From Flavobacterium sp. (GTDB taxonomy: Bacteria > Bacteroidota > Bacteroidia > Flavobacteriales > Flavobacteriaceae): a stretch of 64,000 nt of DNA. Positions 27,138 to 36,878 of this stretch are shown piece by piece; position 1 is the first letter of the stretch, and every line of letters starts with the position of its first letter. Location of the stretch: assembly GCA_023259675.1 (NCBI GenBank), contig JALRGT010000001.1:209656-273655 (forward strand), read 5' to 3'. The notes below the pieces were generated by a model that saw only the letters and a program-made list of their open reading frames with translations, ran no database searches and was not told where the DNA came from. Position numbers and translations under genes: made by a program.

Positions 27138-28394
27138 ATGACTCTTGATTCTATAAAAAAAACATCATCCATCGTTCTAAAATGGATTTCCGTTTGTATA
27201 CTAATCGGGTTTTTATCAGGATCTGCATCTGCATTTTTCCTAGAATCATTGTATTGGGTTTCTGAATTTAGAGACAACCATAATTGGATCATTTGGCTTT
27301 TACCCTTGGGAGGGTTGTTAATTGGGTTAGGATATTACCATTATGGTAATGATGTGGTAAAAGGCAATAATTTATTGTTGGAAGAATATGAAAACCCACA
27401 ACAAATCATTCCTTTAAAAATGGCTCCTTTGGTACTTTTTGGAACCCTTATCACCCATCTTTTTGGAGGTTCTGCTGGACGAGAAGGTACCGCAGTTCAA
27501 ATGGGAGGTGCTATTGCAGACCAATTCACAAAAATTTTCAAACTTGTCAATTCAGAGAGGAAGACTATTATTATATTAGGTATCAGCGCCGGATTCGCCT
27601 CTGTGTTCGGGACTCCATTGGCAGGTGCTATTTTTGCCCTGGAAGTTGTCTATTTTAGTAAAATTAACTTCAAAAGTATTATTCTTTCTTTTATTGTCGC
27701 ATTTATAGCATCCTATACAGTAGACTTTTGGAAAGTAAAACATACCCATTATAATATTCCCTTAGTACCGGAAATCAATTTAAGTATTTTGGTTTGGATA
27801 ATAATCATCAGTATTTTGTTTGGATTTGCCGCGATGTTGTTTTCCAGAAGCACCCATTTTTGGGGAAGCTTATTTTCTAAAAACATTAAATATTCTCCCC
27901 TGCGTCCTTTTATAGGAGGAATCATTCTAGCGGTTATTTTCAGTCTTTTTGATACTCAAAAATATATCGGATTAGGTGTTCCAATCATCGTTGATGCCTT
28001 TTCTACACCAAGTGCCAATTATGACTTTATACTTAAAATATTATTTACAGGATTTACATTGGGAGCCGGATTTAAAGGCGGGGAAGTTACCCCTCTTTTC
28101 TATATTGGCGCAACCTTAGGAAGTGCTTTGTCGCTGTTTGTTCCATTACCAATTGCTTTATTGGCCGGAATGGGATTTGTCGCTGTTTTTTCGGGAGCAA
28201 CACATACTCCAATTGCCTGTACCATTATGGGAATAGAACTGTTTGGTATCCAAAGTGGTTTCTATATCGGAATTGCCTGTTTTATCGCCTACTTGGCATC
28301 GGGTTCTGTCGGGATATATCATTCCCAAATTGTAAAGGGAACCAAATACCATTTGTATCAAAGATTTAAGAGAGATTCACTTGAAGATTTTTAG
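27138..28394 (+). CDS. CLC-family channel/antiporter, fluoride (CLC-F) subtype likely
   Basis: A 418-residue integral membrane protein with about ten hydrophobic segments. The first selectivity region reads VKGNNLLLEE (residues 74-83) in place of the GSGIP of chloride CLCs; the second is GREGTAVQMG (114-123), with the gating Glu116; the third is GGEVTPLF (314-321). The GNN and GREGT forms are those I associate with the CLC-F clade, which exports fluoride in exchange for protons. The ion preference is therefore inferred to be fluoride, against the generic voltage-gated chloride channel name. It lies alone between the RidA gene and the DHH gene and lacks an obvious fluoride riboswitch. Confidence 0.85.
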   Translation: MTLDSIKKTSSIVLKWISVCILIGFLSGSASAFFLESLYWVSEFRDNHNWIIWLLPLGGLLIGLGYYHYGNDVVKGNNLLLEEYENPQQIIPLKMAPLVLFGTLITHLFGGSAGREGTAVQMGGAIADQFTKIFKLVNSERKTIIILGISAGFASVFGTPLAGAIFALEVVYFSKINFKSIILSFIVAFIASYTVDFWKVKHTHYNIPLVPEINLSILVWIIIISILFGFAAMLFSRSTHFWGSLFSKNIKYSPLRPFIGGIILAVIFSLFDTQKYIGLGVPIIVDAFSTPSANYDFILKILFTGFTLGAGFKGGEVTPLFYIGATLGSALSLFVPLPIALLAGMGFVAVFSGATHTPIACTIMGIELFGIQSGFYIGIACFIAYLASGSVGIYHSQIVKGTKYHLYQRFKRDSLEDF

Positions 28395-28463
28395 TATCGT
28401 AAAAACTTGTTAATTATTTAAATGATTTCAACATTACATTAAAAAAATGTATTTTCGCAAACT

Positions 28464-29474
28464 ATGGAAGAACAAGACATTCAAGCGATACAGTTGCTAT
28501 TGGCAACACCTAAAAAAATTGCAATTATACCACATAGAGGACCTGATGGTGACGCTATGGGATCGACACTAGGTCTCTATCATTTTTTGCTAAAAAACAA
28601 TCATTACCCAACCGTCATTTCACCCAATGAGTTTCCTCATTTTCTGGATTGGCTTCCGGGCACGGCTACCGTAAAAATATTTGAAACAGATACCGAAAAC
28701 TGCATCAAAATATTGGAAGAAGCAGAATTGATTTTTACATTAGATTTTAATGCCCTACATCGTGTTGGCGATAAAATGGAAAAAGCTTTAATCGAGTTAA
28801 AAGCGCCATTTATCATGATTGATCACCATCAAAAACCACATGATTATGCCTCATATATGTATTCTAATACCTCTTTTGGTTCTACCTGTGAAATGCTTTA
28901 TAATTTCATTTTATTTTTAGACAAAAAAGAAGATCTCGATGCCACAATTGGAACCTGTATTTATACTGGGATACTTACTGATTCTGGATCATTCCGATTT
29001 CCGGGAACTACCGGAAACACGCATCGTATCGTTGCCGACTTGATTGATCTCGGAGTTCAAAATACCGTTATACCAAGTTTGCTTTTTGAAAACAGCTCCT
29101 ACAGCAGATTACAATTATTAGGACGAGCACTGCAAAACATGAAAGTTCTTGTAGCCCATAAAACATCATACACTTCTTTAACACAGGACGAATTAGACGA
29201 ATTTGAACACAGAAAAGGAGACACCGAGGGAATTGTAAATTATGGATTAACTATAAAAGGTATTGTTTTTACCGCTATTTTTATAGAAAATAAAGACGAC
29301 AAAATGATCAAAATATCGTTTCGTTCACAAGGAGACTTTGATGTAAATCAATTTGCAAGAGAATATTTTGAAGGAGGAGGACATCGCAATGCTGCCGGAG
29401 GTAAATCGGAGGTTTCGATGGAAGAGACACTACGCAAATTTGACTACATTGTAACAAATCTAATCATAGAGTAA
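28464..29474 (+). CDS. DHH-family phosphoesterase, NrnA-like (nanoRNase/pAp phosphatase)
   Basis: A 336-residue cytoplasmic protein with the DHH catalytic domain: IIPHRGPDGDAMGSTLG (motif I), LDFNALHRVGD (motif II), MIDHHQKP (motif III, the DHH triad) and GILTDSGSFRF (motif IV). The DHHA1 domain ends in GGGHRNAAGG. This architecture is that of NrnA, which degrades very short RNAs and 3'-phosphoadenosine-5'-phosphate. It is the first gene of a tight group: gldI follows after two bases. Confidence 0.92.
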   Translation: MEEQDIQAIQLLLATPKKIAIIPHRGPDGDAMGSTLGLYHFLLKNNHYPTVISPNEFPHFLDWLPGTATVKIFETDTENCIKILEEAELIFTLDFNALHRVGDKMEKALIELKAPFIMIDHHQKPHDYASYMYSNTSFGSTCEMLYNFILFLDKKEDLDATIGTCIYTGILTDSGSFRFPGTTGNTHRIVADLIDLGVQNTVIPSLLFENSSYSRLQLLGRALQNMKVLVAHKTSYTSLTQDELDEFEHRKGDTEGIVNYGLTIKGIVFTAIFIENKDDKMIKISFRSQGDFDVNQFAREYFEGGGHRNAAGGKSEVSMEETLRKFDYIVTNLIIE

Positions 29475-29476
29475 TT

Positions 29477-30103
29477 ATGAAATCTACCCCGATAATCTTA
29501 ATCACATTCTTTTTATCATTACTCGCCACCAGTTGTTTCAAACAGGAGGAAGCCAGAAGACCCGTTTCTCAAGCTTCTGGAACTTTTATGAAAAAATCCG
29601 TCGATCGCAATAAAAAATTAATCGCTAGCGAAGAAGATCAAATAAAAGCGGTTATGAAAAAGAATCCTACGATTCCATTTATAGCTTCCACTAAAGGATA
29701 TTGGTATACTTATGAAACTAAAAACGAATTGGATACTTTAACTCCAAAAAAAGGAGATGTGGTTTTCTATAATTATGAAATAAAAGATCTGAATAATGCT
29801 ATAATATATTCTGAACTTGAACTTAGACCACAAACTTATCGTGTTGACAAACAAGATATCATAATGGGACTGAGAGATGGTATAAAATTAATGCACAAAG
29901 GAGAAAAAGTAAACTTCTATTTCCCATCCCATATGGCTTATGGCTATCATGGAGACAATAAGAAAATTGGAACGAATACACCTATCATATGTACCGTGAC
30001 TTTGAAAGACTTTATATCCGAGTTTGAATACAAAAAACAATTGGAAACGAAAATAAAAACTACTGAATCCCTTTTAAATTCAAAAGACACCCTAAATAAT
30101 TAG
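29477..30103 (+). CDS. gldI: Gliding motility-associated FKBP-type prolyl isomerase lipoprotein GldI
   Basis: A 208-residue lipoprotein; the lipobox is LLATSC with Cys20. Residues about 85-185 are an FKBP-type prolyl isomerase domain (GDVVFYNYEIKDL ... GLRDGIKLMHKGEKVNFYFP ... YGYHGD). Position and length match GldI, which is required for Bacteroidota gliding and T9SS function, probably by folding outer-membrane components. It follows the DHH gene by two bases and precedes two cyclophilin-FKBP genes, so the locus is a folding-factor operon. Identification is good; the exact client proteins are not known from the sequence. Confidence 0.9.
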   Translation: MKSTPIILITFFLSLLATSCFKQEEARRPVSQASGTFMKKSVDRNKKLIASEEDQIKAVMKKNPTIPFIASTKGYWYTYETKNELDTLTPKKGDVVFYNYEIKDLNNAIIYSELELRPQTYRVDKQDIIMGLRDGIKLMHKGEKVNFYFPSHMAYGYHGDNKKIGTNTPIICTVTLKDFISEFEYKKQLETKIKTTESLLNSKDTLNN

Positions 30104-30113
30104 TAAAATCAAT

Positions 30114-31238
30114 ATGAAAAAAAGAATCTTATTCGCACTGCTTGTAATTACAAGCTTTTATTCTTGTAAAGAAGAATATGGAAATCTTCCTGATGGTTTA
30201 TATGCAAAAATAGAGACCAACAAAGGAGATATTATCTTAGCGCTGGATTACACAAAGGCACCAATTACCGTAGCTAACTTTGTTACTTTAGCCGAAGGGA
30301 AAAATCAGTTTGTAACCAACAAAAACATAAAAGGTCGACCTTTTTTTGACGGTTTAAAATTTCATCGAGTAATTTCTGATTTTATGATTCAAACCGGAGA
30401 TCCATTAGGAACAGGTTCTGGAGATGCCGGATACAAATTCAAAGATGAATTTTCGGATATGTTATTTGACAAAGAAGGTGTTTTGGCTATGGCCAATAAT
30501 GGTCCAGCCACCAACAGCAGTCAATTTTTTATCACCCATGTTGCCACTCCTTGGCTAGACGGTAAACACACTATTTTTGGTCATGTTGTAGAAACTGGTA
30601 TGGAAGTCGTGAATAAAATTCAACAAAACGACTACATGAACAAAGTGACCATTATCCGAAAAGGGGAAGCTGCAAAAAAATTCAATGCAGTTAAAACTTT
30701 CTTTGATTATTATTCAGTTGAAGCGGAAAAACAAAAGATAAAGTTGGAAGAAGAAGCTGCTAACGAAAAAGCATACAACGAAAAATACAAAGATGTGATT
30801 GCTGACAAGCTAAACTATTTTAGTGCTTTAAAAAGTAAAGCTACCAAAACCTCAACTGGTCTTAAATATGTAATTACAAAAAAAGCAGGAGGTCAGAAAC
30901 CTAATAAAGGAACCACTATAAACATTCATTATGCCGGTTTTCTTGAAGATGGTCTGCTTTTTGATACCAGTATTGAAAATGTTGCACAAACCTTTGGGAA
31001 ATTTGATCAAGCAAGAGCCGATGCCAAACAATATCTACCAATTCAATTTGAAGCTGGAAGAAAAGACGGAATGATCCCGGGATTTATCGAAGGATTAGAA
31101 AAATTATCCATTGGTGATAAAGCGGTATTGTTTATTCCATCCCATATTGCTTATGGAGCCGGGGGAGCAGGAAAAGTAATCCCTCCTTATGCCAACATTA
31201 TTTTTGAAGTAGAACTTTTAGGATCTACACCACAATAG
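30114..31238 (+). CDS. Double peptidyl-prolyl isomerase lipoprotein (cyclophilin plus FKBP)
   Basis: A 374-residue protein with lipobox Cys18 (TSFYSC). Residues about 28-185 are a cyclophilin domain with [20 protein letters not shown] and the active-site block MANNGPATNSSQFFITH. A charged coiled linker of about 60 residues follows, then an FKBP domain (about 250-374) with the characteristic VLFIPSHIAYGAGGAGKVIPP. Two unrelated isomerase folds in one chain suggest an envelope folding factor. It is the middle gene of three isomerase genes and a paralogue of the next one. Confidence 0.93.
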   Translation: MKKRILFALLVITSFYSCKEEYGNLPDGLYAKIETNKGDIILALDYTKAPITVANFVTLAEGKNQFVTNKNIKGRPFFDGLKFHRVISDFMIQTGDPLGTGSGDAGYKFKDEFSDMLFDKEGVLAMANNGPATNSSQFFITHVATPWLDGKHTIFGHVVETGMEVVNKIQQNDYMNKVTIIRKGEAAKKFNAVKTFFDYYSVEAEKQKIKLEEEAANEKAYNEKYKDVIADKLNYFSALKSKATKTSTGLKYVITKKAGGQKPNKGTTINIHYAGFLEDGLLFDTSIENVAQTFGKFDQARADAKQYLPIQFEAGRKDGMIPGFIEGLEKLSIGDKAVLFIPSHIAYGAGGAGKVIPPYANIIFEVELLGSTPQ

Positions 31239-31276
31239 ATTGTAAGTTATAACAGTATCTCTTTAATTTAAATAAA

Positions 31277-32464
31277 ATGAAATTAAAAATTTTTATAGTT
31301 GCCTTCTTCGGAATACTACAGCTCCAAGCTCAGAGTAGTAAAAAACCTGTCGCAGCCAAAAAAAGTGTCGCGCCTACCACAAAACCCTCAACCGCTAAAC
31401 CAAAAGCCATCGAAGGGATTTTTGCTACCATTTCCACAAACAAAGGTGACATTACCCTTGAATTAGAATATCAAAAGACACCAATAACCGTAGCAAATTT
31501 CATTGCACTTGCCGAAGGAAAAAACACCTATGTAAAGGATGAAAAAAGGAAAGAAAAACCTTTTTATGATGGCCTAAAATTCCATAGAGTAATTTCTGAT
31601 TTCATGATTCAGGGAGGAGACCCTACTGGTACTGGAGCAGGTAGTTCCGGTTATGCCTTTAAAGATGAATTTACCGATTTAAAATTTGATACAGGTGGAA
31701 TTTTGGCTATGGCCAATTCGGGTCCTGCGACAAATGGAAGTCAATTTTTCATAACGCACAAAGAAACTCCCTGGTTAAATGGCAAACACACCATTTTTGG
31801 ACATGTAACTCAAGGAATGGAAATTGTAAACAACATTGTAAAAGACGATGTAATCACTAAAATAACCATCACAAGAAAAGGAACACTGGCAAAGAAATTT
31901 GATGCTCCAAAAGTATTCTCCACCTATTACGAAAACAAAGACGAAGAGGCTAAAAAACAAGCCGCTCTTGAAGAAGAGGCCAAGAGAGTAGAAGCTGCAA
32001 AATATGCTCCGGCAATTGCTAAAAAAGTGGCTTATTTTGCTGAAGTTAAAAAAACCGCAACGACGACCCCTTCGGGATTAACCTATAAAATGATACAAAA
32101 AGGAACTGGGGTAAATCCAACAGCGGGTTCAACTTTCTTTTTTCACTATTCAGGTTATTTCGAAGACGGGAATTTATTTGACAGCAGCAAAGAAGAAACC
32201 AGTAAAGAATTTGGAAAATACAATGAAAACAGAGCTGCACAAAATGGTTACCAAGCGTTTCCTTTTGAAGCGGGCAAAAAAGACGGCATGATTCCGGGAT
32301 TTTTAGAAGGTATAAACCTGATGGGTTACGGAGACAAAGCAGTGATTTTTATTCCGGCCAACTTAGCGTATGGAGAAAGAGGAGCCGGAGGAGTGATTCC
32401 ACCAAATGCAACTTTGATATTTGAATTGGAAGTGTTCGAAAAACAACCGAATACCCAAAAATAA
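31277..32464 (+). CDS. Exported cyclophilin-FKBP double prolyl isomerase (paralogue)
   Basis: A 395-residue protein with a signal peptide (to about LQAQ, residue 18) and then an unusual Lys/Pro/Ala/Thr-rich linker of about 30 residues. The domain order matches the previous gene: cyclophilin (about 48-205; [17 protein letters not shown]) and FKBP (about 270-390; [23 protein letters not shown]), joined by a Lys/Glu/Ala coil. Unlike its neighbour it has no lipobox Cys, so it is probably a soluble periplasmic form. The pair arose by tandem duplication. A strong terminator ends the operon. Confidence 0.92.
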   Translation: MKLKIFIVAFFGILQLQAQSSKKPVAAKKSVAPTTKPSTAKPKAIEGIFATISTNKGDITLELEYQKTPITVANFIALAEGKNTYVKDEKRKEKPFYDGLKFHRVISDFMIQGGDPTGTGAGSSGYAFKDEFTDLKFDTGGILAMANSGPATNGSQFFITHKETPWLNGKHTIFGHVTQGMEIVNNIVKDDVITKITITRKGTLAKKFDAPKVFSTYYENKDEEAKKQAALEEEAKRVEAAKYAPAIAKKVAYFAEVKKTATTTPSGLTYKMIQKGTGVNPTAGSTFFFHYSGYFEDGNLFDSSKEETSKEFGKYNENRAAQNGYQAFPFEAGKKDGMIPGFLEGINLMGYGDKAVIFIPANLAYGERGAGGVIPPNATLIFELEVFEKQPNTQK

Positions 32465-32492
32465 AAATTTAAAATTTCGATTTCACACTATT

Positions 32493-32533
32493 AAAAAAGG
32501 CACCAAAACATAAAAGTTTTGGTGCCTTTTTTT
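32493..32533. terminator. Bidirectional terminator
   Basis: A-run, GGCACCAAAAC, short loop, complementary arm GTTTTGGTGCC and T-run. It lies between the isomerase operon and the convergent gene at 32558-32998. Confidence 0.85.
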
Positions 32534-32557
32534 AGTGCAATTATTTTTCTACAAAAA

Positions 32558-32998
32558 TTACTTCTTTCCAAATTTCCAGTCGAATTCGTCTTTATCATTG
32601 ATAATGGCTCCGATTTCAAATTTCACCACTTCGTCAAACTCGGTTTGAAGGATAATCCAATTGTCCTCATTAAAATAGTTTTCAAAAGTATCGAATTCCT
32701 CTTGAGTGAATTTGGTAATTCCTTTGGCTGCCAACTCTTTTTTAACGTCATTAATATTTCTATAGAGTACTTTATTTCCAAAAAGTTGCAATTCAGGACT
32801 CGAAGCTACAATATAACCCAATTTAAAATCTTCTTCTTTGTAGAATGTCAACCGCATTTTTAATGCATTATAAACCAAAATAACATTGTCGTCTTCGTCT
32901 TTGTAATTCCTGTCAGGTTTACCATAAATAGCAGTAACATCTTTTTGTTTCATTCCAAAAAGGAGTTTGTCAATGCCGTTTTTTAAGTTGATTTTCAT
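32558..32998 (-). CDS. Conserved hypothetical protein
   Basis: A 146-residue soluble acidic protein with no signal peptide. An early GMKQKDVTAIYGKPDRNYKD segment (residues about 15-34) resembles the start of small lipoprotein-assembly or SMI-like modules, but the similarity is too slight to name a family. The rest alternates charged and aromatic residues, with a helical segment near NDVKKELAAKGITKFTQEEF. It is a single gene, convergent with the isomerase operon and divergent from the GT9 gene. Function unknown. Confidence 0.7.
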   Translation of the reverse strand: MKINLKNGIDKLLFGMKQKDVTAIYGKPDRNYKDEDDNVILVYNALKMRLTFYKEEDFKLGYIVASSPELQLFGNKVLYRNINDVKKELAAKGITKFTQEEFDTFENYFNEDNWIILQTEFDEVVKFEIGAIINDKDEFDWKFGKK

Positions 32999-33210
32999 AT
33001 CCGTATATTTTGGCGCAAAGTTCGCAAAGATTTGTCAAACTATACCATGATTATTTGAAATTGATTTAAAAAAATTGACAATACGTTTTTTAGAAACAAA
33101 CAATTACATCCAATACTTTTTTGTAGTTTTATCACCGGAAACACACCTCCTTTTTGCTATCTTATCGATATTTAAAAACAGGTTTACAGTAATTACTCAA
33201 ACCCAAAAAA

Positions 33211-34266
33211 ATGAAATTTTCACCAAAAACAAATGAATTACGAAGAAAAGTGACTAAAAGCCTCACCAAAAATATCGGACGTTCTTCGTTGATTCACAAA
33301 ACAGATATATTACAGAAAATAGAAATAAAAAAAATTTTAATCAGCAGACCCAATCACCGATTAGGAAATTTACTCTTAATTACACCACTGATTCAAGAAG
33401 TACAGGCTACTTTCCCGGATTGTCAAATCGATTTGTTTGTAAAAGGAGGCTTGGCTCCTATCGTTTTTCAAAACTATAAAAACATCCATTTAATAATTGA
33501 ACTACCTAAAAAACCCTTTGATAATTTACTGAAGTATTTTAAAGTTTGGATAACCATTAAAAAACAAAAGTATGATATGGTTATCAATGTAGATAAAGGT
33601 TCGTCCTCAGGCAGATTATCCGCACAATTTGCTGATGCTAAATACAAATTTTTTGGTGATGCCAGTGAAGAAATACAATCAAAATACCCAGATTACGAAC
33701 ATATAGCCAAATATCCTATCTATAATTTTCGTGAATTTCTGACTCAATTAGGCTTTGAAAAAAGGGAAAATCCAATTCCATCAATTGACATGAAATTAAG
33801 TCCAGAGGAAATCGCCGAAGGGAAAAAGATTCTACATGAAATTGTTCCCAACGAGAAAAAAACCATCTCCTTTTTTACCTATGCCACAGCAGACAAATGT
33901 TATTCTGTAGAATGGTGGGAAAAATTTTATGAGCGATTAAAAACGGAATATCAAGACCAATATAACCTTGTTGAAGTCTTGCCGGTGGAAAATGTCTCAC
34001 AAGTTGGATTTAAGTCTCCAACGTATTACAGTAAAGACGTACGTGAGATTGCTTCGGTGATTGCCAATACAGAAGTATTTATTGGCGCCGATAGTGGCAT
34101 TATGCACTTGGCTTGTGCTGGACTAACCCCAACCTTGGGTTTATTTTCACGTCCAAACATCAAAAAATACCAACCTTTCAACAATAACAGCCTGGGAATC
34201 AACACCAATAATACTGATATTGAAGACTGGATTGGAGCCATAAACCAAATTCTTTCTCCTAAGTAA
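33211..34266 (+). CDS. Glycosyltransferase family 9 (heptosyltransferase-like)
   Basis: A 351-residue GT-B-type enzyme. It begins with a basic N-terminal segment, then KKILISRPNHRLGNLLLITPLIQEV, the start typical of ADP-heptose:LPS heptosyltransferases, which add sugars to the LPS inner core on the cytoplasmic side. The nucleotide-binding part near the C-terminus reads FIGADSGIMHLACAGLTPTLGLF, also diagnostic. Some flavobacteria use related sugars, so the donor is not certain. The HAD phosphatase gene follows after 34 bases and may share its transcript. Confidence 0.9.
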   Translation: MKFSPKTNELRRKVTKSLTKNIGRSSLIHKTDILQKIEIKKILISRPNHRLGNLLLITPLIQEVQATFPDCQIDLFVKGGLAPIVFQNYKNIHLIIELPKKPFDNLLKYFKVWITIKKQKYDMVINVDKGSSSGRLSAQFADAKYKFFGDASEEIQSKYPDYEHIAKYPIYNFREFLTQLGFEKRENPIPSIDMKLSPEEIAEGKKILHEIVPNEKKTISFFTYATADKCYSVEWWEKFYERLKTEYQDQYNLVEVLPVENVSQVGFKSPTYYSKDVREIASVIANTEVFIGADSGIMHLACAGLTPTLGLFSRPNIKKYQPFNNNSLGINTNNTDIEDWIGAINQILSPK

Positions 34267-34300
34267 ATCCATTATCGAAAGAGAACATCTAAAAGTTACT

Positions 34301-34936
34301 ATGAAAAACATAAAGTGCATCCTGTTTGATTGCGACGGTGTCCTGGTAGATAGCGAAGGCATTACCAATCAAGTGCTGATGGATATGACAAAACCTCATG
34401 GACTTGAATTGACTTTAGACGAAGCCAACCGTTTTTTCAACGGACGGAATTTACGGGCAATTTTTGAAAACATCAAGAAACGCCTCAACAGTAAATTACC
34501 TAAAACTTTTGAAAGTGATTTTAGAAGGCTCACTTTTGAAGCTTTCAAAACCGATATGAAACCCATTCCGGGCGTAACCGAATTTATTGAAAATTTGTCA
34601 GTGGCTTATGGTGTGGCATCTAACGGACCAGAAGATAAAATTAGATTAAACCTCACCACAACTGGACTGATTGAAAAATTCGGCAAAAATATCTTCAGTG
34701 CTTACCAGATAAACAGCTGGAAACCCGATCCCGAATTGTATTTACATGCCGCCCAAACCATGGGGTTTTCCGTGAACGAATGCATCGTTATAGAAGACAG
34801 TCCATCTGGTGTCATCGCTGCCAAAAGAGGCGGGTTTACCGTTTATGGCTTGGCTAGTCCGCACAGTGAAACCCAACTGAAAGAAGCCGGAGCCACTCTA
34901 TTTTACAATTATGAGGAGCTGAGTCTTTTGCTATAA
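34301..34936 (+). CDS. HAD-superfamily phosphatase (beta-phosphoglucomutase-like)
   Basis: A 211-residue protein with HAD motif I FDCDGVLVDSE (nucleophile Asp10, acid Asp12), motif II around VASNGPEDK, motif III lysine in SWKPDPELY, and motif IV VIEDSPSGVIAAKRGG. The cap is the helical type of subfamily IA. The family includes sugar phosphate phosphatases and beta-phosphoglucomutases; substrate cannot be read. Its position after the GT9 gene suggests sugar phosphate metabolism, but this is an inference. Confidence 0.9.
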   Translation: MKNIKCILFDCDGVLVDSEGITNQVLMDMTKPHGLELTLDEANRFFNGRNLRAIFENIKKRLNSKLPKTFESDFRRLTFEAFKTDMKPIPGVTEFIENLSVAYGVASNGPEDKIRLNLTTTGLIEKFGKNIFSAYQINSWKPDPELYLHAAQTMGFSVNECIVIEDSPSGVIAAKRGGFTVYGLASPHSETQLKEAGATLFYNYEELSLLL

Positions 34937-35075
34937 TAAAACATTAGAAATATTTTAGTCAAAAACACAAAACCATTTTAAAAGGTGCTGTTTTTTTTAT
35001 GGAATCTAAAAACTACCAAAATGAAACCTCATTTTAGCGCACTAGCGGATTTTAATAGTCTACCTTTCACAAAAA

Positions 35076-35684
35076 ATGGCTATAGAGCATAAGGTTCGTT
35101 TGGTTGAACAATTATTTGACCGACTTGAAAATGAAATTACTGCTTTCCAATGCGAAACTAAATTATATTGTCCACCTGGCTGCGGAAAATGCTGTACTAC
35201 TCCTGATATTGATGCCTCACCATTAGAATTTTTACCTTGGGCATTGCATTTGTTTCTGAACGGAAAAGCCGAAGAAATGTTAGCCGAATTAAATGATAAA
35301 ACCATTACAAATTGTCATATCTACCGACCTCTTACAGTACTTGACCGCACAAACGGTAGCTGTAGCAACTATCGCTACCGCGGATTGATATGCCGCCTTT
35401 TTGGTTATGCTGCCAACAGAGATAAATATGGCAAACTACGATTAGCTAGCTGCAAAATCATCAAAGAAGAACAACAAGAAAACCATGCTGATGCCCAAAA
35501 CGCCATTAGTAAAGGACTTTATGTACCTGTTTTTACCGATTATTATATGCAGTTGGCACAAATTGATTATAGAATGGCCTCGGTCATACTTCCTGTAAAC
35601 AAAGCGTTAAAGATGGCCATCGAAGAAGTATTACAATACTATGCCTACAGACCATTTCCGGGTGGATTGGAGAATATTGCATAG
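35076..35684 (+). CDS. YkgJ family cysteine-cluster protein
   Basis: This 202-residue protein contains the YkgJ cysteine cluster near the N-terminus, LYCPPGCGKCC (residues about 28-38), with further cysteines in NCHIY, GSCSNYRYRGLICRLFG and LASCKII. The cluster probably binds zinc or an iron-sulfur centre; family function is not established. The ATG at 35076 gives a normal start. Downstream, the dienelactone hydrolase gene starts after 80 bases. Confidence 0.85.
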   Translation: MAIEHKVRLVEQLFDRLENEITAFQCETKLYCPPGCGKCCTTPDIDASPLEFLPWALHLFLNGKAEEMLAELNDKTITNCHIYRPLTVLDRTNGSCSNYRYRGLICRLFGYAANRDKYGKLRLASCKIIKEEQQENHADAQNAISKGLYVPVFTDYYMQLAQIDYRMASVILPVNKALKMAIEEVLQYYAYRPFPGGLENIA

Positions 35685-35764
35685 TAGTAAATGACACAAC
35701 AAAACTTGACACTGCAAAAACAATCACTTTTTTTTCTAAATTAGTTGTTCTAAAATAAAGAACC

Positions 35765-36658
35765 ATGCAAAAACTAACCAAAGAAGATATTAGTCAGGAA
35801 ATGTTTGACTTATATGACGACTATGCCCACAATAAAATAGAACGGAGACAGTTTATTGAAAAACTATCGTTGTTCGCTGTAGGTAGTGTCACACTTCCTT
35901 CCCTACTTAGCTTTATGACCCCAAATTATGTAGATTCACGATTGATTGAGTCTAATGATCCAAGACTGCAATCGGAATTCATCACCTATGAATCACCAAA
36001 GGGAGGTGGAACGATCAAAGGACTTTTGTCCCAACCTACAGGAACCACAAAAAAATTGCCCGGAATCATTGTCGTGCATGAGAATCGTGGGCTGAATCCT
36101 TATATTGAAGATGTAGGACGCAGAGCAGCAATAGAAGGATTCATCACCTTGGCTCCCGATGCTTTATCGCCTTTGGGTGGCTATCCCGGCAATGATGATG
36201 CAGGCAGAGAATTGCAAAAAAAACGCACACGTGAAGAAATGCTCGAAGATTTTATCGCGGCTTATGAATACCTAAAATCCCATAAAGATTGTAATGGTTA
36301 TGTTGGTGTGGTGGGATTTTGTTTTGGCGGTTGGATTGCCAATATGATGGCAGTAAAAATCCCGACATTATCCGCATCAGTCCCCTATTACGGAGGACAA
36401 CCCACTGCCGAAGAAGCCGAAGAAATATCCTGCCCTCTGTTGTTGCACTATGCCGGATTAGATACCCGGGTAAATGCAGGCTGGCCGGCTTTCGAAGCCA
36501 TCCTCAAAAAGAACAAAGTAGCCCACACCGCTTATATTTATGAAGGTGTCAATCATGGTTTTCACAACAACACCACGCCTCGATACGATGAAAAAGCCGC
36601 AACACTGTCTTGGACAAGGACCATTGCTTTTTTCAAAGAAAATCTCAGGAAGAAATAA
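35765..36658 (+). CDS. Dienelactone hydrolase family protein with Tat-like leader
   Basis: A 297-residue alpha/beta hydrolase with the DLH triad: Cys186 in GFCFGG, Asp233 in GLDTRV and His264 in GVNHGFH, together with the oxyanion-site Glu in VHENRGL. About 25 residues precede a twin-arginine segment, ERRQFIEKLSLFAVGSVTL (Arg27-Arg28), followed by a hydrophobic stretch, so export through the Tat pathway is likely. Related YghX-type proteins have the same leader. Substrate unknown. It has no obvious operon partners. Confidence 0.88.
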   Translation: MQKLTKEDISQEMFDLYDDYAHNKIERRQFIEKLSLFAVGSVTLPSLLSFMTPNYVDSRLIESNDPRLQSEFITYESPKGGGTIKGLLSQPTGTTKKLPGIIVVHENRGLNPYIEDVGRRAAIEGFITLAPDALSPLGGYPGNDDAGRELQKKRTREEMLEDFIAAYEYLKSHKDCNGYVGVVGFCFGGWIANMMAVKIPTLSASVPYYGGQPTAEEAEEISCPLLLHYAGLDTRVNAGWPAFEAILKKNKVAHTAYIYEGVNHGFHNNTTPRYDEKAATLSWTRTIAFFKENLRKK

Positions 36659-36810
36659 CAGTTTACAAAGTCCCGTGATTGGAACTTTAATTATTGATAA
36701 TTTAATTTCAACTAATTCAAATCTTTAAAAAAAAACCATTAAACAATTGATTATATTATAATTAACAAATTATATTTTAATATAATTTCGTAAATTAGAT
36801 AGCCTTATTA

Positions 36811-36833
36811 TTGTTCTATATCATATAGAACAA
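36811..36833. promoter_or_regulatory. Perfect 23-base palindrome upstream of a lipoprotein gene
   Basis: Two exact 11-base arms (TTGTTCTATAT and its complement) flank a single C. It lies 45 bases before the ATG at 36879, downstream of a near-consensus -7 box (TAATTTCG, 36783-36790), so it may be a repressor operator or a leader hairpin. Confidence 0.5.
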
Positions 36834-36878
36834 ATGTAAATACCCATAGCTTATTTAAAATAAATAAAACTATTTGCT

